A stretch of 64,000 nucleotides of DNA, taken from NCBI RefSeq assembly GCF_000003815.2, contig NC_049985.1:2984970-3048969 (forward strand), read 5' to 3'. The translations under genes were made by a program, and so were the position numbers. The notes under the pieces were generated by a model that worked only from the letters and a program-made list of their open reading frames with translations, did no database searches and was not told the origin of the DNA. The DNA comes from Branchiostoma floridae (Eukaryota; Chordata; Leptocardii; Amphioxiformes; Branchiostomatidae). Shown here in pieces: positions 45,854-55,135 of the stretch. The stretch's first letter is position 1. Every line of letters starts with the position of its first letter.

Positions 45854-47159
45854 GTCGCCATCAACATTTGGGGCATCTTAATAAACTCAATAAACCATCA
45901 ATCATCATCCTCTAGATCTGCTAGGAGAGTACACTAGACCACATTCATTCACTGTGTATTGCTGAATGTACACATAGAAACAAAGCTATTAGTATTAAGA
46001 AATTGTCCTTCCTTCTATACTTAATCATACTTGTTAGTATGTCATACTGATATCATAGGCAGAATAAATGTACTTGCCTTTCAAATTGTGTTTACTTTAC
46101 TTTACCATTCAAACAGGTATCCCCCACTGACCATGAACCCACATACAATGCACTTACACAAACACAGCTAATTGTGATCCTAATGTCATATTAAAACACA
46201 GAAACATTTTGCCCCAGGCAAACATTAAAAGTAAAGGCAGCATAAAACAGGAAACAAAGGTTGATTAACTCCATCATGGGATATCATATAATGCATATCA
46301 AAACACAAAATATATTAATTTGTGCCAACTTGTAAAATTAATGACGCAAAGCACGCAAAATGACATCTATTGATGAAAGAAAAATAATAACAGCAGTAAC
46401 ATGGGAAATAAAGTCCACCCTTTATTAAAAAAACTTGTACGTTTTTTCCTGGTGTGTATATTTGACAGTGTTCTCTTTAGCCATGACGTGACAGCCGCTT
46501 TTATGCTCCATCTGTCTCCTTACTCAAGTTCTGATGAACGGAAAATTCCCAAAGGATTGTTAGTGTTGACAATGTTATAACATTGCTAATGGAAACAAAG
46601 TATGAAGTTTTATATATAACCCAGCTGTAATCTAAAATGACAAAAAAGGTGACTTGTGTATGTAGAAACCTTCTTGATGTACTGAATAAAAACTTTTTTT
46701 AAAGAAAGGACATGGTGTGCAAAATTTCTACCTTCATGTATCCATAAAAATTACAACATGCATGCACACATTTAGAAAACAGCCTAGAGAGAGAGTCTAA
46801 GAGGTGAGAGAAAGAGATTGAGTGACAGAAAGATAGAGAAAAGAAGAGCAACATGTTTTATGTTGGAGGTGCAGAATAGAAAAGCAAGTGGATAAGTTTT
46901 GTCAATGACTAACTAAAGATATAAGATGCTGTCTGAAACGTCTGACCGTTTACAAAACTTACAAAAACGTATCCAGTTGCTTGAGTAACATTTGCATTGT
47001 GCATCTTATGTTATAACCTGGAAACCGTCATGAAAAAAGCGGCTCTACGACGGTAATTGATGCCAACATCTCCTGACACTACCTTGAGCCTCTTATAATA
47101 AAACAGCCCTGGGAGGATACAGCTGAACAGACAAGGACATATTTCTGTTACCTGGCAGG
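45854..47159. other. No feature seen
   Basis: AT-rich non-coding sequence with an A/G-rich patch at about 46784-46855. Confidence 0.6.
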
Positions 47160-48450
47160 GAGCCCAGTGATACAGTTAGAGATGACAGCGCAGTGGAGTA
47201 TGACTTATCCTCCTCTGTTGAGCACTTTGTCACAGTGATGTGGCTTGTGGAGACATGTTTATACAGATTTTCCCACACAGCCGCAGCCTTGCCCTTCATG
47301 ATAGGGTCCCTTTATGTGTCTAGGCGGTGAAATCGTTCACTTTAGTAAGTCATTGACCGCCTCAGTGACTTTTGAGAGATTTCACACCATAAAATGCACT
47401 GACCCAATACAAGTTACTAATACTACAACTTGAGACAGTTGCTCAGTCAAGATGCCGGGAAGTGATGAAGAGAGCCTAGTTACTACTGAGGTAAAAAGGT
47501 GGCGTCGTATCGGCGTAACAGGTAGGGTTTGGGGCCCAGAACCCAGAGGTCCTGGGTTCGAATCCTCTGAATTGCCACCAATGTTGTGACCTGGGGAAAG
47601 GCATTCAACATGACATTTCTCACTCCACTTGGGTGTAAAAATAGGTACCTGACTACAGTTAGACACTGCAGCACAGTGGAGTATGACTTATCCTTCTCTG
47701 TTGAGCACTTTGTCACAGTGATGTGGCTTGTGGAGACGTGTTTATACAGATTTTCCCACACTGCTGCAGCCTTGCCCTTCATGATAGGGTCCCTTTATGT
47801 GTCTAGGCGGTGAAATCGTTCACTTTAGTAAGTCATTGACCGCCTCAGTGACTTTTGAGAGATTTCACACCATAAAATGCACTAACCCAATACAAGTTAC
47901 TAATACTACAACTTGAGACAGTTGCTCAGTCAAGATGCCGGGAAGTGATGAAGAGAGCCTAGTTACTACTGAGGTAAAAAGGTGGCGTCGTAATGGCGTA
48001 ACAGGTAGGGTTTGGGGCCCAGAACCCAGAGGTCCTGGGTTCGAATCCTCTGATTTGCCACCAATGTTGTGACCTGGGGAAAGGCATTCAACATGACTTT
48101 TCTCACTCCACAGGTGTAAAAATAGGTACCTGACTACAGTTAGACACTGCAGCACAGTGGAGTATGACTTATCCTTCTCTGTTGAGCACTTTGTCACAGT
48201 GATGTGGCTTGTGGAGACGTGTTTATACAGATTTTCCCACACCGCCGCAGCCTTGCCCTTCAAAATAGGGTCCCTTTATGTGTCTGAGCGGTGAAATCGT
48301 TCAATTCAGTAAGTCATTGACCAGTCCTTGACGTTGACTTTGAGACAGATTGCACCATAAAATGCACTCACCCAATTACAAGTTATGGCAACTCAAAAAG
48401 TGGCTCAGTCTGGATGCTGAGAAGGGACAGACAGAGCCAGGCGAAAGGTG
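47160..48450 (+). repeat. ~482-bp tandem array containing SINE heads
   Basis: CAGTGGAGTATGACTTATCC occurs at 47191, 47674 and 48155 (periods 483 and 481). Each unit runs through TTGAGCACTTTGTCACAGTG, GGTGAAATCGTTCA, ATAAAATGCACT and CAGTCAAGATGCCGGGAAGT. Two units then carry a tRNA-like segment with a perfect B box GGTTCGAATCC (47555-47565, 48038-48048). A minus-strand frame beginning MKGKAAAVWENLYKHVSTSH is conserved in three copies, probably just because the copies are similar. Confidence 0.9.
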
Positions 48451-48720
48451 AAGGTGGCGTGATGTTGGCGTAACTACGTGGGTTTGGGCCCAGGTCCTGG
48501 GTTCGAATTCTCTGACACGCCACTATTAAATGTTGTTCCTCACTCCACCCAGGCGTGAAAACGGGTACCTGACTTTGATTGGGGAAGTAAAAGGCGGTGG
48601 AAGGACAGGTATATGCTCCACCTTCCAATACCTTGCTCCAGACACAGTGGATAACCCCGGCCACTGCCCTTTACGGCCTCAAAAAGTGCTCTACATTCTT
48701 TTATCAGGATATGAACCAAA
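48450..48720 (+). mobile_element. tRNA-derived SINE, second family
   Basis: GGTGGCG at the start, a degenerate A-box region, then a B box GGTTCGAATTC (48500-48510). The body continues CTCACTCCACCCAGGCGTGA, GGTACCTGACTTTG, AAGGCGGTGGAAGGA and CCACTGCCC.TTACGGCCTC. The tandem units upstream contain only the first part of this element. Confidence 0.75.
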
Positions 48721-49922
48721 CTTTAGTTAGTAGGAGAAATGTCTAATGTCAAAATGTCTCCCAGAGTCGGTAAGTTCCGTCAAGTTAACCTTTCTAAAGA
48801 AATTGAAGATGACATATTAGAAAGAAATAAGTCTGCGCGTTGATGTATACATGTGTATTGTACTTTGGCATGTCTTAAAAGTTTTTAATTTTTCTTGGCA
48901 GTTTGGACGTAGTTTGAGTGCTTGACAGAATGTATTTACTTGATCTTTTTAATGCAAGTTCGTGACCTTTATGCTTTCTTCCAATAAACTGATAACAGCT
49001 ATTTCCCTGTGGTGGGTTGAACAAAATGCGTACTCAGCAAAACCCATTTCTGCCTGCGAAACTGAAAATTGCTCTAACGAAGTCAGGTGGAAGTGTGCTG
49101 TTACCATGGAGTCTACAGTGAACGGAAAGCAGCTCCAGATCCGACAATGGTGGTGACATGACGGACGGCCCACACTTAGCGAGACAAAGGGATACAAACG
49201 GTTGTGATTGTAGCCAACAAAGGCCGACAATCTGGCCACTCAGTTACGGAAGGACGCAAATTGCCGGTTTTCGCCGGGATAAGTGGCGGACCCACAGGCC
49301 GACAAATGCAATAGCGCGCCTAGAGGCTAATTTTCTTGTATCTCTTCCCATTGTCGCCTGTTCCCAGCCAAGGCAAAATGTGCCGCGCAATTTACCACAT
49401 TGTCACGGTAAGCGCCGTCCCAGATAGCATCGAGAGGCGTTTCACAATAAACGTTTTTTCACAATAGGCGTTTTACAAAGAAACGTTTTGAAAAGGTCGG
49501 TCCGCAAATGGATTTTCGGCAAATTTGGCAATTTTCTGAGGCGCTAATATTAAGACATGAAGAAGCGGACCGCAGATTGCTAGTGAAAGTTTCCACCTGG
49601 CAGAACTCTGAGGGTGGGTGGAAAATAAAGACATCTCTCAGCACAAGGCGCTACACTTGGGGCATTGGCTGTACCAGTTCACCCAGGAAACGGGTCAGAG
49701 GAGTTTCTGTAAACTCAGACTCTGGAAAACTTTACGGGACGCAACTGGAGACCAGGCAGGGTATTTTTAAGACCCGTTTAAGCGTATATATAAGAAAATA
49801 ATTGAAAAGCCCATAAATTGTGACAAATTCCAGAAGAGAGGAATGTAATAATAATAACTCTATTTCACAACAATTGTACGTCCTTAAACCAAACCTCATA
49901 TGTATGTATCGGTGAGCGCAAT
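48721..49922. other. No gene seen
   Basis: The 97-codon frame at 49508-49801 and others have no recognisable domain. About 49080-49430 is CpG-richer than its surroundings. Confidence 0.5.
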
Positions 49923-50095
49923 AAGTCTTTTGTTTGACTTTGACTTTATTCAGATCCACTTTTAGCTATTACAACATTTGTATTGTTGACTGTACAGTTA
50001 CCAGGGCTAGCCCTTAATAATAGCATCTGATCTGACTAGGTGGCATGGGCAGCCCTTGCTTGTCCGCCAAGCAAACCAAATCAAAATAGTACAAA
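49923..50095 (-). mobile_element. Retroelement 3' end fragment
   Basis: On the minus strand it ends CTGAATAAAGTCAAAGTCAA, that is AATAAA followed by a GTCAAA simple repeat. The upstream part includes GGCTGCCCATGCCACCTAG. Typical of a LINE or SINE tail. Family not assigned. Confidence 0.55.
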
Positions 50096-50610
50096 TTTTG
50101 TCATAACTACAGCTATATAAAGCCAATCTGTCTAATACAGGAGCGTGTAGTAAATGGGCTTTTACGATCATTGGAGGCATTTCTTACGTCTAGATTATGT
50201 TTATGGTCCATTTGCGATGCTATTTTAAGTTGTTCCGAAAGACCGCTACCAGCACACACAAATTAATAAGATATGTCAAATGCGCATTACATTTTATCTG
50301 CGAAAGAACTACTGTATTTTACATTCACAGTATGTAAGATTTCAAGCGTTCAAGAGTTGCACAACTGGCAGACAGTCAAGTACGCATTACGTCCTATCCG
50401 TCAAATGAATAACGTTTGACATAGCGGGTTTGACATGACCTGATATGTATGAGGGAGGTTGTAGGTCACGAAATTGCGCAATTTGCAGCAAACCGAAATG
50501 CGACGAAATTCACATTTAGTACAATGTCAAGGAAACAGCGTTTCTTACGATTGATAACAAGACGGGATCCCAGGCTAGTTGACATTCTTCTAAGTCACAA
50601 AAAAAAAGAT
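50096..50610. other. No feature seen
   Basis: Non-coding sequence; no repeat recognised. Confidence 0.55.
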
Positions 50611-50611
50611 A

Positions 50612-50886
50612 GCATACTTAAGTTCGCGGGTACTTAAGTTTCGCGTTAGCGGGAAAATGGAGTGTTCGAGATTAGCCTCTACCAGGCTTCGTGGTTTGGC
50701 GGTCTAATTGTAGAAATTGGTCAAATAGAGTAAATACAGTACGCTAGGGGAGTCAGCCGGTCGAGTAGGGACATTCTCCAAACCACAGTTTCTACAATTA
50801 GACCACCAAACCACGAAGCCTGGTAGAGGCTAGTTCGAGATAGCCGCGAACATTTAACTACGGCGAAGATTTCTGCATCTACTGTA
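50612..50886. mobile_element. TACTGTAAATGCA-family copy interrupted by another element
   Basis: TTAAGTTCGCGGG and TCGCGTTAGCGGGAAAA on the left and CGCGAACATTTAAC with GATTTCTGCATCTACTGTA on the right match the family at 27213. The middle is split by a 160-bp insertion. The left terminal repeat is degraded. Confidence 0.75.
50664..50841. mobile_element. 160-bp TAGCCT-type element with perfect 9-bp target duplication
   Basis: The element at 50673-50832 has inverted arms of about 47 bp with one mismatch, beginning TAGCCTCTACCAGGCTTCG. GTTCGAGAT flanks it exactly (50664-50672, 50833-50841). It is inserted into an older MITE. Truncated or diverged relatives lie at 60770 and 51804. Confidence 0.95.
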
Positions 50887-50950
50887 AATCCATTTAAGTT
50901 CGCGTAAATTTAATTTTTCCTGTGAAGTGCGCATTACTGTCTATCAAAGG
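50881..50950 (+). mobile_element. Second TACTGTAAATGCA-family fragment
   Basis: ACTGTAAATCCATTTAAGTT then CGCG and AATTTAATTTT follow directly on the end of the previous copy, sharing ACTGTA. A head-to-tail pair or an insertion into the end. Confidence 0.65.
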
Positions 50951-51009
50951 GCATTTCGTCAAATACTAAAGAAAAATTTAGGTCGCGGTGTTAGCAGTCA
51001 AGTTCATCG

Positions 51010-51173
51010 TACATCCAGAGCCTACCCCTTTCCGTCGTTTACCTCCCCAACACAGGGCTGAGTGAGGAATATCGTTTCCCAGGTACAACGTCTAGCCGGG
51101 AAGGCAAGTAATCGAACTCGTGACCTCTCGGTCTCATGAACACTAGCCTAGCTACTAGACCATTCGACGCTAC
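51010..51173 (-). mobile_element. tRNA-derived SINE on the minus strand
   Basis: Reading minus: a tRNA-like head with A box GGTCTAGTAGCTAGG (plus-strand 51149-51163) and a B box GAGTTCGATTA (near 51108-51120), then a body containing ATTCCTCACTCAGCCCTGTG. The body resembles the second SINE family at 48450. Confidence 0.65.
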
Positions 51174-51263
51174 ATGAAAAGTTATTTTGATGCTCATATC
51201 GTGTGACATATTGAAGCAATGGAATTATCAATGGAGACATTGACACGGAGGTTGACTCTCACG

Positions 51264-51621
51264 TAGCCTGGATACCAGACCCCTGACCCATCTCTATAGT
51301 ATCTATCGTGCATGGGTCAACTCAGGGGTAGCCTCCATAGCAGGCTCTCTATGGAGGCTAACTCAGGGGGACCTGCTGTAGAATTTCCTTGGGGATATGT
51401 TGGCTCTAAAGCCCGGCTGTTGGCTCGAGAGCCGAGGAGTTGGGATGTATACCCTGGGGACAGTCTTGCAAGCCGCATCCAGATTAGCCTGGAGACCAGA
51501 CCCCAGCCCGATCTCAAAGACATCGGGCTTTGCATCCAGGCTACATCCAGGCTATCACTAGCCTCGATACCAGACCCCAGCCCGATCTCAAAAATATCTA
51601 TCACACAGGCTAGGCTCTCAG
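51264..51621. mobile_element. Cluster of TAGCCT-type elements
   Basis: Four TAGCCT starts occur within 360 bp: 51264 (broken), 51329-51360 (32 bp), 51485-51543 and 51559-51612. The third and fourth share CAGACCCCAGCCCGATCTCA and have approximate 9-bp flanking repeats (CATCCAGAT/CATCCAGGC and GGCTATCAC/GGCTCTCAG). The first lacks its right end and is interrupted by the second. Confidence 0.75.
51320..51369. mobile_element. 32-bp palindrome with perfect 9-bp target duplication
   Basis: TAGCCTCCATAG and CTATGGAGGCTA (51329-51360) pair perfectly around 8 nt. ACTCAGGGG flanks both sides exactly (51320-51328, 51361-51369). It is too small to be more than two terminal repeats. It may be the leftover of an incomplete excision or a minimal mobilised element. 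Confidence 0.85.
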
Positions 51622-51803
51622 TCTCACGATAACTTTTTTAGCGCTAGACCCGCAGCGGAGCGTGACCAGACGGCCGCCCCAGCCCGACCCGCCGGGTCCC
51701 GTGTCTCTCCCCGCTACGCGTCGCTGAGGGGCCGACCTCCGTCCCGTGCAGTTTGATCAATTCTTCAGTTCTATTCTGTGTCGGGCCTGTAATCATGAAA
51801 GCT
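51622..51803. other. GC-rich stretch, no gene seen
   Basis: Dense CpG with CCCCAGCCCGACCCGCCGGG. No frame of interest. Confidence 0.5.
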
Positions 51804-51890
51804 AGTCTCTACCAGACTCCCGCTTGGCGTTATAGTTGAGTAATACGGGGATTTTAGAGGTCTAGTAGTGAACTGACCGGCCGGTGGTAG
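51804..51890. mobile_element. Diverged TAGTCTCTACCAG relative
   Basis: TAGTCTCTACCAGACTCC and ACCGGCCGGTGGTAG resemble the left part and centre of the element at 50673. No right arm seen. Confidence 0.4.
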
Positions 51891-52359
51891 CCGGATAGAC
51901 TGCGAAAGACTGACGACTGAAATCCCATGGAAACTTATTTGGTCTTATTTGGCCAAATTCTTCTCTTTTATCATCCAGCTGACATGTCTGCTTTAAGACT
52001 ACTGTAAAGCCACTTGATCTTAATTCTATTGAAAATATCCTTTGAAGACCCTAAAGTGACAGCAACAAAGAGTTTCGCCCCCCCCGCCAAATTAAGATTT
52101 TAGATGAAAAATTAAGAGATAACCAAAATGATGTAACAAGAAAAGAACAGAGAACACAATCATGACAATGTGACAACCGTTGACAATAGCCTTTTACTCC
52201 TGCGTTTCGAAGAAAGGAAAAACAACAAATAAAGGCTTTGACGTGACATACACCAATTTTATCTCGTCTCCAGTCTCTTTCAAAGTGACTTCCTGGGTTT
52301 TGACAACTTGTTACTTACATGTTCAGGTGTGTGAGCACTGTGGTGTATGATGTATCTTT
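51891..52359. other. No feature seen
   Basis: Non-coding, with a C-rich run at about 52078-52090. Confidence 0.55.
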
Positions 52360-52500
52360 CTTCATTCATTCATTCATTCATGCACACATTTAGATTATTC
52401 GTTCTATCTACCGCCTCTACTTCCTTCCCTTTTCTTTCTTTCTTTCATTCATTGTTCTTTCTTTCATTCATTCATTCATTCATTCATTCATTCTTTCCTT
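52360..52500 (+). repeat. (CATT)n and (CTTT)n microsatellites
   Basis: CATT runs at about 52360-52382 and 52464-52494, with CTTT runs between. The basic open frame on the minus strand runs out into this tract. Confidence 0.95.
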
Positions 52501-53177
52501 CCTAAGATGGAAGCCTAGTACTTCTACTATTACCTCTCCCTTTTTTCTTTTTGGTTGTTTTTGTCTGTCTTTCTTTGTTTCATATAAAAAGTCAGCATCA
52601 ATGTGACCATGGTGTTTTCCTAACAATGCCCACCCCGAGCCGTGGTTAGTGGTGCGTACAGTATATAATTTAGATTCCGCACCGGGCCCAGCTTCCGTCC
52701 CAGCACGCCCAGGCAGGTGTACACGTGTTTGTGTTTGCACATGCGGGTCGGGCGTCACCAAACCGCTCTGATCGCTCGCCCAGAAACAAAATCAACTTCA
52801 AAGTTGTAAATAGGCATGTCACACCAAAATTTTGGTTAAGGTTAAAGTTGCTGAAACTGCTTTCAAATTACAGATCAGATTCTTCTGATTACAATGCTTT
52901 TTATTGTGTTGAAATCCGACAATGTTGAAATTTTCTAGAATTTTTCAAAGTTGAAAAGTTGGACGTTTTCATTAGAAGAGGCTTATCTATTAGCCCTATG
53001 GGAACAGTTGACCTCGACATGGCACCGAAAATGACAACAAGCACACAGTTATTTACACACTTTTTAATGTATCTTCCAAACGCTTTAACAAATGTTCTTC
53101 AAATTTTCAGCACATGAAGATAATGTTACTGGACAGACTATAATATTGTTTTCTCGACATTTTATCATTACTTTGTA
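52501..53177. other. No gene seen
   Basis: A 93-codon minus frame (52480-52761) overlaps the microsatellite and has no recognisable domain. Confidence 0.55.
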
Positions 53178-53764
53178 TTAATTAATCCTAATTAACCCTA
53201 ATTAATCTACTCATCCACAATAGTACCATTCAATTAATCTGCATTTCTTAAACATGCTACAAGCTTAAGAAAGAACTTCACGTTTCTAATTCAAAGTAAG
53301 ACTAATCATTAAAAAATGAAGTATTTTTATAGTTTTTATTGATTACAAAATATGCAAATGAGGGTTATTACCCTAAAGTACTTCCAACAAAACATGTAAT
53401 TGTATCACTTGTCCATATTTGAATTACATATTCCCTGAAATAAAAATAGACAGTGCTAACCTATATTGCATGTTGACGTAAGTACAGGAATGTATCCACA
53501 CTTTTAGGAACATCAATAAATAATTAAGAATTTATGCTAATTAGCAATATGCTAATGATACATATATGGTGAAAACTATCCACACATTGGCTTTTAATCA
53601 CATTTATGTTGTAGGCATACTTAAATGGGTTGTACAGATGTAAATTGCATGTTACTTTAAAGAACTTTTAACAATCAAATGCTTAATTAGCAGTTGTCCT
53701 AATTAACATCGTAATTAATGACATTAGTAATAGTAATGATGATGAATAGTAAGTGCTAATTAGT
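53178..53764. promoter_or_regulatory. AT-rich stretch with nine TAATTA hexamers
   Basis: TAATTA appears about nine times here, three times within 30 bp near 53180-53205. TAATTA is the classical homeodomain core. An octamer ATGCAAAT lies at 53352-53359. AT-richness alone raises the expected count, so function is only a possibility. Confidence 0.25.
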
Positions 53765-54299
53765 ATGCATACATGTTTTACCCATTCTAAAAAATAACTG
53801 TTTAGTTCAAGTAACTTTCTGATTATTATTAGTAGGTTGCTTTTCTATTCAGTTTCTCTTAACTTAGCTTTTCTTCTTTAAAAATCAAAACAATAACAAA
53901 GAATAAGATCAAATAACTTTCAATGTTCGTCACCAATTATTGCAACTCCAAACATGTCGTGTCTAAACTTGATCTGTTGTCTCGGTGTCTGCAGCCTTGT
54001 CTCTGGTGAGCAGTTTTGACAAGTCTCTATTTTGCTGTTTCCGCTTATCTGCCCAGGATATGTCCCTTTTGTGTCAACTAGAAAATTAAAAATGATCTCG
54101 AAATTAATACCATGCAACTGACAAATTCCGATTGAGCATGGCGATAACGTGTCTGCACGCAACATATTATTTACGATAGTGAAACGTTTTTTTTTTGTTA
54201 CAAAATATGCCACATCATCGGTTATGAAAGGTATTCTACACAATACATAAAATATACTGCCATTCTGCGGTCAAATAGCGCAGAATTTATGATAATATG
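53765..54299. other. No gene seen
   Basis: The 107-codon minus frame at 53920-54243 has no recognisable domain or start context. Confidence 0.5.
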
Positions 54300-54535
54300 T
54301 TGAATTTATAGCGCAGACAATGTCCGCGGACGTCCGTGATGTCACGCCCCCCTCCCCCTCCACGGCCGTGCGCGGGCTGCCTAAAAAAACTCTCAAATCG
54401 CATCGCTAAAGCCACAAGCCAAACTCGCGTAAATAGAAACAGAAACTACACCATGATGATCGCAATATATCTATATTTGTCACTGTGTATGAACAAAATT
54501 GCTAAATTCAAGAAAAATGGCAAAAATATCCACTT
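54300..54535. other. CpG-rich patch then AT-rich sequence
   Basis: CCGCGGACGTCCG and CACGGCCGTGCGCGGGC near 54325-54378 form a short CpG-rich patch. It would lie in the intron of the exon candidate at 54538-54756. No other feature. Confidence 0.45.
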
Positions 54536-54537
54536 AC

Positions 54538-54756
54538 TTTCGGAGGTTTCCCTACTCTGGCCCATAACTTCCGCCAGGAATGACGTAGCAAAATTGTGCA
54601 ACCACTGGAGTGAACCTTGATCTCTGCCCTTTCACCTGGAATCATTCCCAGAGTTCTCCGATGCACGGCGGCTTGTGGCTTTTGAGTTGAAAATTGCATC
54701 TCCGCCGGGCGGCCTTCGAAATAGCGTGCCGCGCGCGCGGCGTCAAAACGGGGCAT
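54538..54756 (-). CDS. Candidate first coding exon, protein unrecognised
   Basis: I do not recognise this protein. On the minus strand an ATG at 54756 opens 73 codons exactly, ending at 54538, after which GTAAGT begins (54537-54532), a consensus 5' splice site in phase 0. The start lies in CpG-rich sequence (GCCGCGCGCGCGGC). The peptide begins MPRFDAARAARYF and is rich in Arg, Ala and Lys, with no signal peptide or membrane segment. A competing CAGGTGAAAG donor lies within it. Next exons would be to the left and none is identified. It could be a transposon-derived exon or chance. Confidence 0.3.
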
Positions 54757-54848
54757 TTTTCCGGCTGTATCTCCAACTTTTATGATTTTTAGCTCCTTAT
54801 TATATGGATATTGTCAACTAAAAATCAGATAGTATCGTAGTCAACATT

Positions 54849-55010
54849 CCATAGATTATAGACAACGATTTTGATTGGCATTATTCAAGCGGTTGATTTT
54901 TAAGATTTTCTTAAAAACATTTACGGCCCCGCGGGCCGCTTAGTTCTAATGCGGGAAGGGGGTAGGTTTGACATGCCTATTGTAAAGAACTTCCCTCCAT
55001 TAGTCGGCGA
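54849..55010 (+). repeat. Dispersed repeat, related to 23535-23693
   Basis: Shares ATTCCATAGA, GGCATT, AGCGGTT, a GGCCCCGCGGGCC-like core, ATGCGG and ATGCCTA with the earlier copy. Confidence 0.6.
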
Positions 55011-55077
55011 CTTCAATGCTCGTGTATTTCCTGTGACAAAGACTGTTTACAGAGTCTCTACAGACTTCAGGTGTATG

Positions 55078-55135
55078 GGAACTACAGGGATGTGTACATG
55101 TATATAGGAACTACAGGGATGTGTACATGTATATA
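55078..55135 (+). repeat. 29-bp tandem repeat, two perfect copies
   Basis: GGAACTACAGGGATGTGTAC followed by ATGTATATA is repeated exactly at 55078-55106 and 55107-55135. Confidence 0.95.

Noticed and set aside
47093-48263. MKGKAAAVWENLYKHVSTSH frame in three copies
   Set aside because: The frame recurs because the 482-bp units are similar. Its downstream part differs between copies and it overlaps a SINE head on the other strand.
51084-51173. tRNA gene on the minus strand
   Set aside because: Boxes are present, but the B box is imperfect, the stems do not close and a SINE-like body follows.
52480-52761. 93-codon basic minus-strand frame
   Set aside because: It ends inside the CATT microsatellite and has no recognisable domain.
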